This document shows, piece by piece, positions 5,642-7,961 of a DNA stretch of 7,961 nt. The DNA comes from Bacteriovoracaceae bacterium (GTDB taxonomy: Bacteria > Bdellovibrionota > Bacteriovoracia > Bacteriovoracales > Bacteriovoracaceae). The first letter of the stretch is position 1. The number at the start of each line of letters is the position of its first letter. The position numbers and the translations under genes are program-made. Where the stretch lies: positions 1 through 7,961 of the forward strand of contig SKIL01000204.1 in the NCBI GenBank assembly GCA_007116425.1, written 5' to 3'. Under the pieces are notes generated by a model. That model was not told the origin of the DNA and searched no databases. It saw only the letters and a list, made by a program, of their open reading frames with translations.

Positions 5642-7339
5642 TTGAAGAGTTTTTCGGCTTTTACTGTAATCTTCATTTCACTTTCTTTTTTATCTGCTCA
5701 TACCTATGAACCTGATTGGGGGAGAGAGGCGAGAGTCGAAGTTGGGGAGAATCGGTCGAATATTTACAATATTGAAAGTAGTGAAGAGTTCGCAGATACA
5801 GTTCGAGCAGGCTTTATTCACGCGCTTCACTATCCTGTTAGTGTGACTGGTCTTTATATTCCCTATGGGCCTTTGATCAATCTTCTGGAGGCGGAGCATG
5901 ACAATGCTCTTCGTAGATTTATTCAAAGAGCGACTTCTGCTCGAGCTGGATTTAGTAATGAACAAGAAATGTATGAGTGGCTCGGTTTAAGCCCATATAA
6001 TGACATAGACGCTGAAGGGATCTATCAAATCCCTTATCCTGGTGGACTAACTGAAAGGCCAAGTTTTCATATGGGGGCGTCCATCGTCGATACACCAAGG
6101 GGGAAAGGTTTAACTTTTAGTTGTGCCACTTGCCATAGTGCTGAACTTTTTGGTCAAAGTGTTATTGGTCTAAATAATAAGAAGGCCCAGGCCAATCAGT
6201 TTTTTGTAATGGCAAAAAAGACAGTGCCTTTTATACCAAGTTATTTTTTTCAACGAGCGACTGATGCAACAGATGATGAACGTGATATGTTTCGCGAAAC
6301 AAAGCAAAATCTTAGATCTGTTGGGGCCATTGATCCACAAGTTTTAGGTCTTGATACATCTCTGCCTCAAGTTGCACTTTCTTTATCTCGCCGTTCAAGA
6401 GATGCAAATGCAAGTAAGTCTCGATTTTATGAAACATTCCCTCGAGTCAATCCCCTCGATAGATTTGTTGCTGACTCCAAGCCTGGAGTTTGGTGGACCT
6501 TAAAGTATAAGACGCGTTGGCTTTCTGATGGTTCGATTGTCGAAGGAAATCCTATTTTAACCAACTTTCTTTGGAATGAGTTGGGAAGAGGTACCGACTT
6601 AGATGAATTAAAGCAATGGATGGAAGAAAATCCTGAGACAATTAAGGAGCTTACTGCTGCGGCTTTTGCTACTCAGGCACCGCGATGGTCAGATTTTTTT
6701 GATCCTGTTCAAACGATTAACCTTCCACGAGCAAAAAGAGGGGAGAAGATATTTAACCAATCATGTAAAGAGTGTCACGGACAATATGTTAAAGGCTGGT
6801 CTCAGAATAATCCCTATATGTCTCTTGAAGAAAAGATTGAAACTATTGAAGTTCGTTACCATGAAAAAACTCCAGTTAAAAATGTTGGAACAGACCCTCA
6901 ACGTTGGATGGGGATGAATCACTTTGCCGAAGATTTAAATAATTTAGAGATTTCAAAATGGATGGAAACAGTTGTCGAGCCTCAGGAAGGGTATGTCCCG
7001 CCACCTCTTAATGGTATTTGGGCCCGTTATCCATATTTTCACAATAACTCTATCCCCAATTTATGTGCGCTTTTGACGCCACCAGATCAGAGACCTCGAG
7101 TTTTTATACAAGGGCCTTCTCAAAACCCTGAAACGGATTTTTCTTTTGATTGTGTAGGGTACCCAACAGAGGATGAAATACCTTCGAGTTGGTGGGCCAA
7201 TTCCTCAGCTGTTTTTGACACGAATCGACCCGGCCTTAGAAATACCGGTCATTATCGAATGTTGTTAGATGATGAAGGGAATGAGAAGTATACGCCAAGT
7301 CAAAAAAGAGATTTGATAGAGTATTTGAAGACTCTTTAA
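5642..7339 (+). CDS. Periplasmic di-heme c-type cytochrome, RoxA-like / MauG-like
   Basis: The protein has 565 residues from a TTG start. Seen: a signal peptide MKSFSAFTVIFISLSFLSA, with likely cleavage before His20, and two covalent heme sites, CATCH (161-165) and CKECH (375-379). The C-terminal half contains GTDPQRWMGMNHF (416-428), PPPLNGIWARYPYFHNNS (454-470), FDTNRPGLRNTGHYR (525-539) and a final EYLKTL. Family knowledge: two CxxCH sites about 214 residues apart with this ending resemble the rubber oxygenase RoxA and related di-heme proteins of the cytochrome c peroxidase/MauG superfamily. In RoxA one heme binds O2 and the C-terminal heme has a second His ligand near the C-terminus; His537 in NTGH is the candidate here. 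Heme attachment requires periplasmic export. Cys475 and Cys504 could form a disulfide. The substrate cannot be inferred: rubber cleavage is only the best-known activity of the group, and peroxidase or other oxidase roles are possible. It is tail-to-tail with the next gene, one base apart. Confidence 0.85.
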   Translation: MKSFSAFTVIFISLSFLSAHTYEPDWGREARVEVGENRSNIYNIESSEEFADTVRAGFIHALHYPVSVTGLYIPYGPLINLLEAEHDNALRRFIQRATSARAGFSNEQEMYEWLGLSPYNDIDAEGIYQIPYPGGLTERPSFHMGASIVDTPRGKGLTFSCATCHSAELFGQSVIGLNNKKAQANQFFVMAKKTVPFIPSYFFQRATDATDDERDMFRETKQNLRSVGAIDPQVLGLDTSLPQVALSLSRRSRDANASKSRFYETFPRVNPLDRFVADSKPGVWWTLKYKTRWLSDGSIVEGNPILTNFLWNELGRGTDLDELKQWMEENPETIKELTAAAFATQAPRWSDFFDPVQTINLPRAKRGEKIFNQSCKECHGQYVKGWSQNNPYMSLEEKIETIEVRYHEKTPVKNVGTDPQRWMGMNHFAEDLNNLEISKWMETVVEPQEGYVPPPLNGIWARYPYFHNNSIPNLCALLTPPDQRPRVFIQGPSQNPETDFSFDCVGYPTEDEIPSSWWANSSAVFDTNRPGLRNTGHYRMLLDDEGNEKYTPSQKRDLIEYLKTL

Positions 7340-7340
7340 G

Positions 7341-7961
7341 TTAAAACCGGACTTGATAATCGAGCCATATAAAGTCTCGACCTCTTTCTGTGGTTGATTT
7401 TGATTCACGCTCATACCTAATACTCAAGGTTCCGCTTCGACCTTGGTTTATCTCTCTTTCATGAACAATACTATAGGATGTCTCGCTACCTTCTTCACGA
7501 AGCGTGATCCTTGCATATTCATTATCCATAGAGACGATTGCGAGTCCTAGTTCTTTTTCTCTACTTCTCGCCCTTATATCACCTCTTAGCTCAAATGTAC
7601 TTTCTCCAACTCCAATACTATAGGGAACTCTTAGCTCTACATCTTTTCCATCTCTTGTTTTGACTTCAAGATATGGATTATCTTGTGAGTCTGATAAGGC
7701 CATTCGCAGCTCTTGTCTAGAAGTGCTAATTTCGGATTGATGTTGAATCCTAACATTCTCAGTAATTTTATGCTTTGAAGAAAAGTCTAAAATCCTAAGG
7801 CCTCTTGGTATTGAAGAGCTGTGTTGAATAGCAAATCCTAATTCGGCTTGAGTTCCACCTCTTTCTCCTTCAGTTTGGAAAGATCTCATCGTGCCCCATT
7901 CATCTTCACGTAGAGCGTCTGTTTGCGCAGACCCTTCATCGGAGAAATCTTTTTCTCGCTC
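7341..7961 (-). CDS. Beta-rich protein with outer-membrane barrel C-terminal signature, 3' part only
   Basis: The frame runs from TAA at 7343-7341 to the right edge without a stop, giving 206 residues, so the true start lies outside. An internal ATG at 7889 is not convincing, because the 24 codons before it remain open and no ribosome site was seen. The last ten residues, FIWLDYQVRF, end in Phe with hydrophobic residues at every second position back from it (V, Y, L, I). That is the classic terminal-strand signal recognised by the BAM machinery in outer-membrane beta-barrels. Preceding segments (for example YARITLREE, TSYSIVHERE and GTLSIRYERE) alternate polar and hydrophobic residues as beta-hairpins would. 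The segment is unusually Arg/Glu-rich and has no cysteine. No specific family was recognised; a beta-rich surface protein that is not a barrel remains possible. Confidence 0.6.
   Translation of the reverse strand, partial: EREKDFSDEGSAQTDALREDEWGTMRSFQTEGERGGTQAELGFAIQHSSSIPRGLRILDFSSKHKITENVRIQHQSEISTSRQELRMALSDSQDNPYLEVKTRDGKDVELRVPYSIGVGESTFELRGDIRARSREKELGLAIVSMDNEYARITLREEGSETSYSIVHEREINQGRSGTLSIRYERESKSTTERGRDFIWLDYQVRF

Noticed and set aside
5690..5965. Minus-strand 91-residue frame and the 6666-6917 plus-strand frame within the cytochrome gene
   Set aside because: Both overlap a strongly supported di-heme cytochrome reading frame and contain no domain signal.
7318..7335. Hairpin AGAGT / ACTCT at the end of the cytochrome gene as a terminator
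   Set aside because: The stem is only five base pairs with two G-C pairs and an 8-base loop, and no proper T-run follows. A similar weak stem at 7360-7380 (TCGAG/CTCGA) is no better.
1..7961. CRISPR array, insertion sequence, tRNA or phage module
   Set aside because: No regularly spaced repeats, transposase motifs, terminal inverted repeats or tRNA-like cloverleaf segments were seen on reading either strand.

Overview
This is an AT-rich window (about 40% GC by eye, not counted) from a Gram-negative bacterium. It carries a cytoplasmic carbon-metabolism gene, a lipid acyltransferase fragment, two genes with clear signal peptides and the tail of a possible outer-membrane protein. The base composition, the large unrecognised exported protein, the RoxA-like di-heme cytochrome and the unusual transketolase subtype all bring the Bdellovibrionota (Bacteriovoracaceae-type marine predators) to mind. 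That placement is an inference; there is no rRNA or other marker here.

Layout from left to right. (1) 2-403 (+) is the C-terminal 133 residues of a PlsC/Aas-type phospholipid acyltransferase that begins before the window. (2) 405-2420 (-) is a full transketolase, tail-to-tail with the acyltransferase across a single base. Its own sigma70-type promoter (2463-2491) and Shine-Dalgarno site (2430-2434) are visible. (3) 2421-2708 is a divergent intergenic region with the transketolase promoter on one side and a consensus -10 box (2638-2643) for the next gene on the other; nothing else was found in it. (4) 2709-5414 (+) encodes a 901-residue exported protein of unknown function: signal peptide, cysteine-containing N-terminal half, coiled coil, Ser/Thr-rich low-complexity stretch and a small acidic C-terminal domain. 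(5) 5415-5641 is an intergenic region with short repeats and a candidate promoter. (6) 5642-7339 (+) encodes a periplasmic di-heme cytochrome c related to the RoxA rubber-oxygenase / MauG-like group, starting at TTG. (7) 7341-7961 (-) is the 3' part of a gene whose product ends in a typical outer-membrane beta-barrel C-terminal signature; it runs off the right edge and is again tail-to-tail with its neighbour across one base.

Each complete gene appears to be its own transcription unit, and I see no operon. There is no obvious shared pathway. Transketolase serves the pentose phosphate pathway and the acyltransferase serves membrane lipids. The other three products appear to be envelope or periplasmic proteins. 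I found no tRNA, rRNA, CRISPR array, insertion sequence or phage gene. Three gene starts are moved here from the longest open frame to an internal codon, because ribosome-binding sites (and, for the two exported proteins, signal peptides) support the shorter forms.
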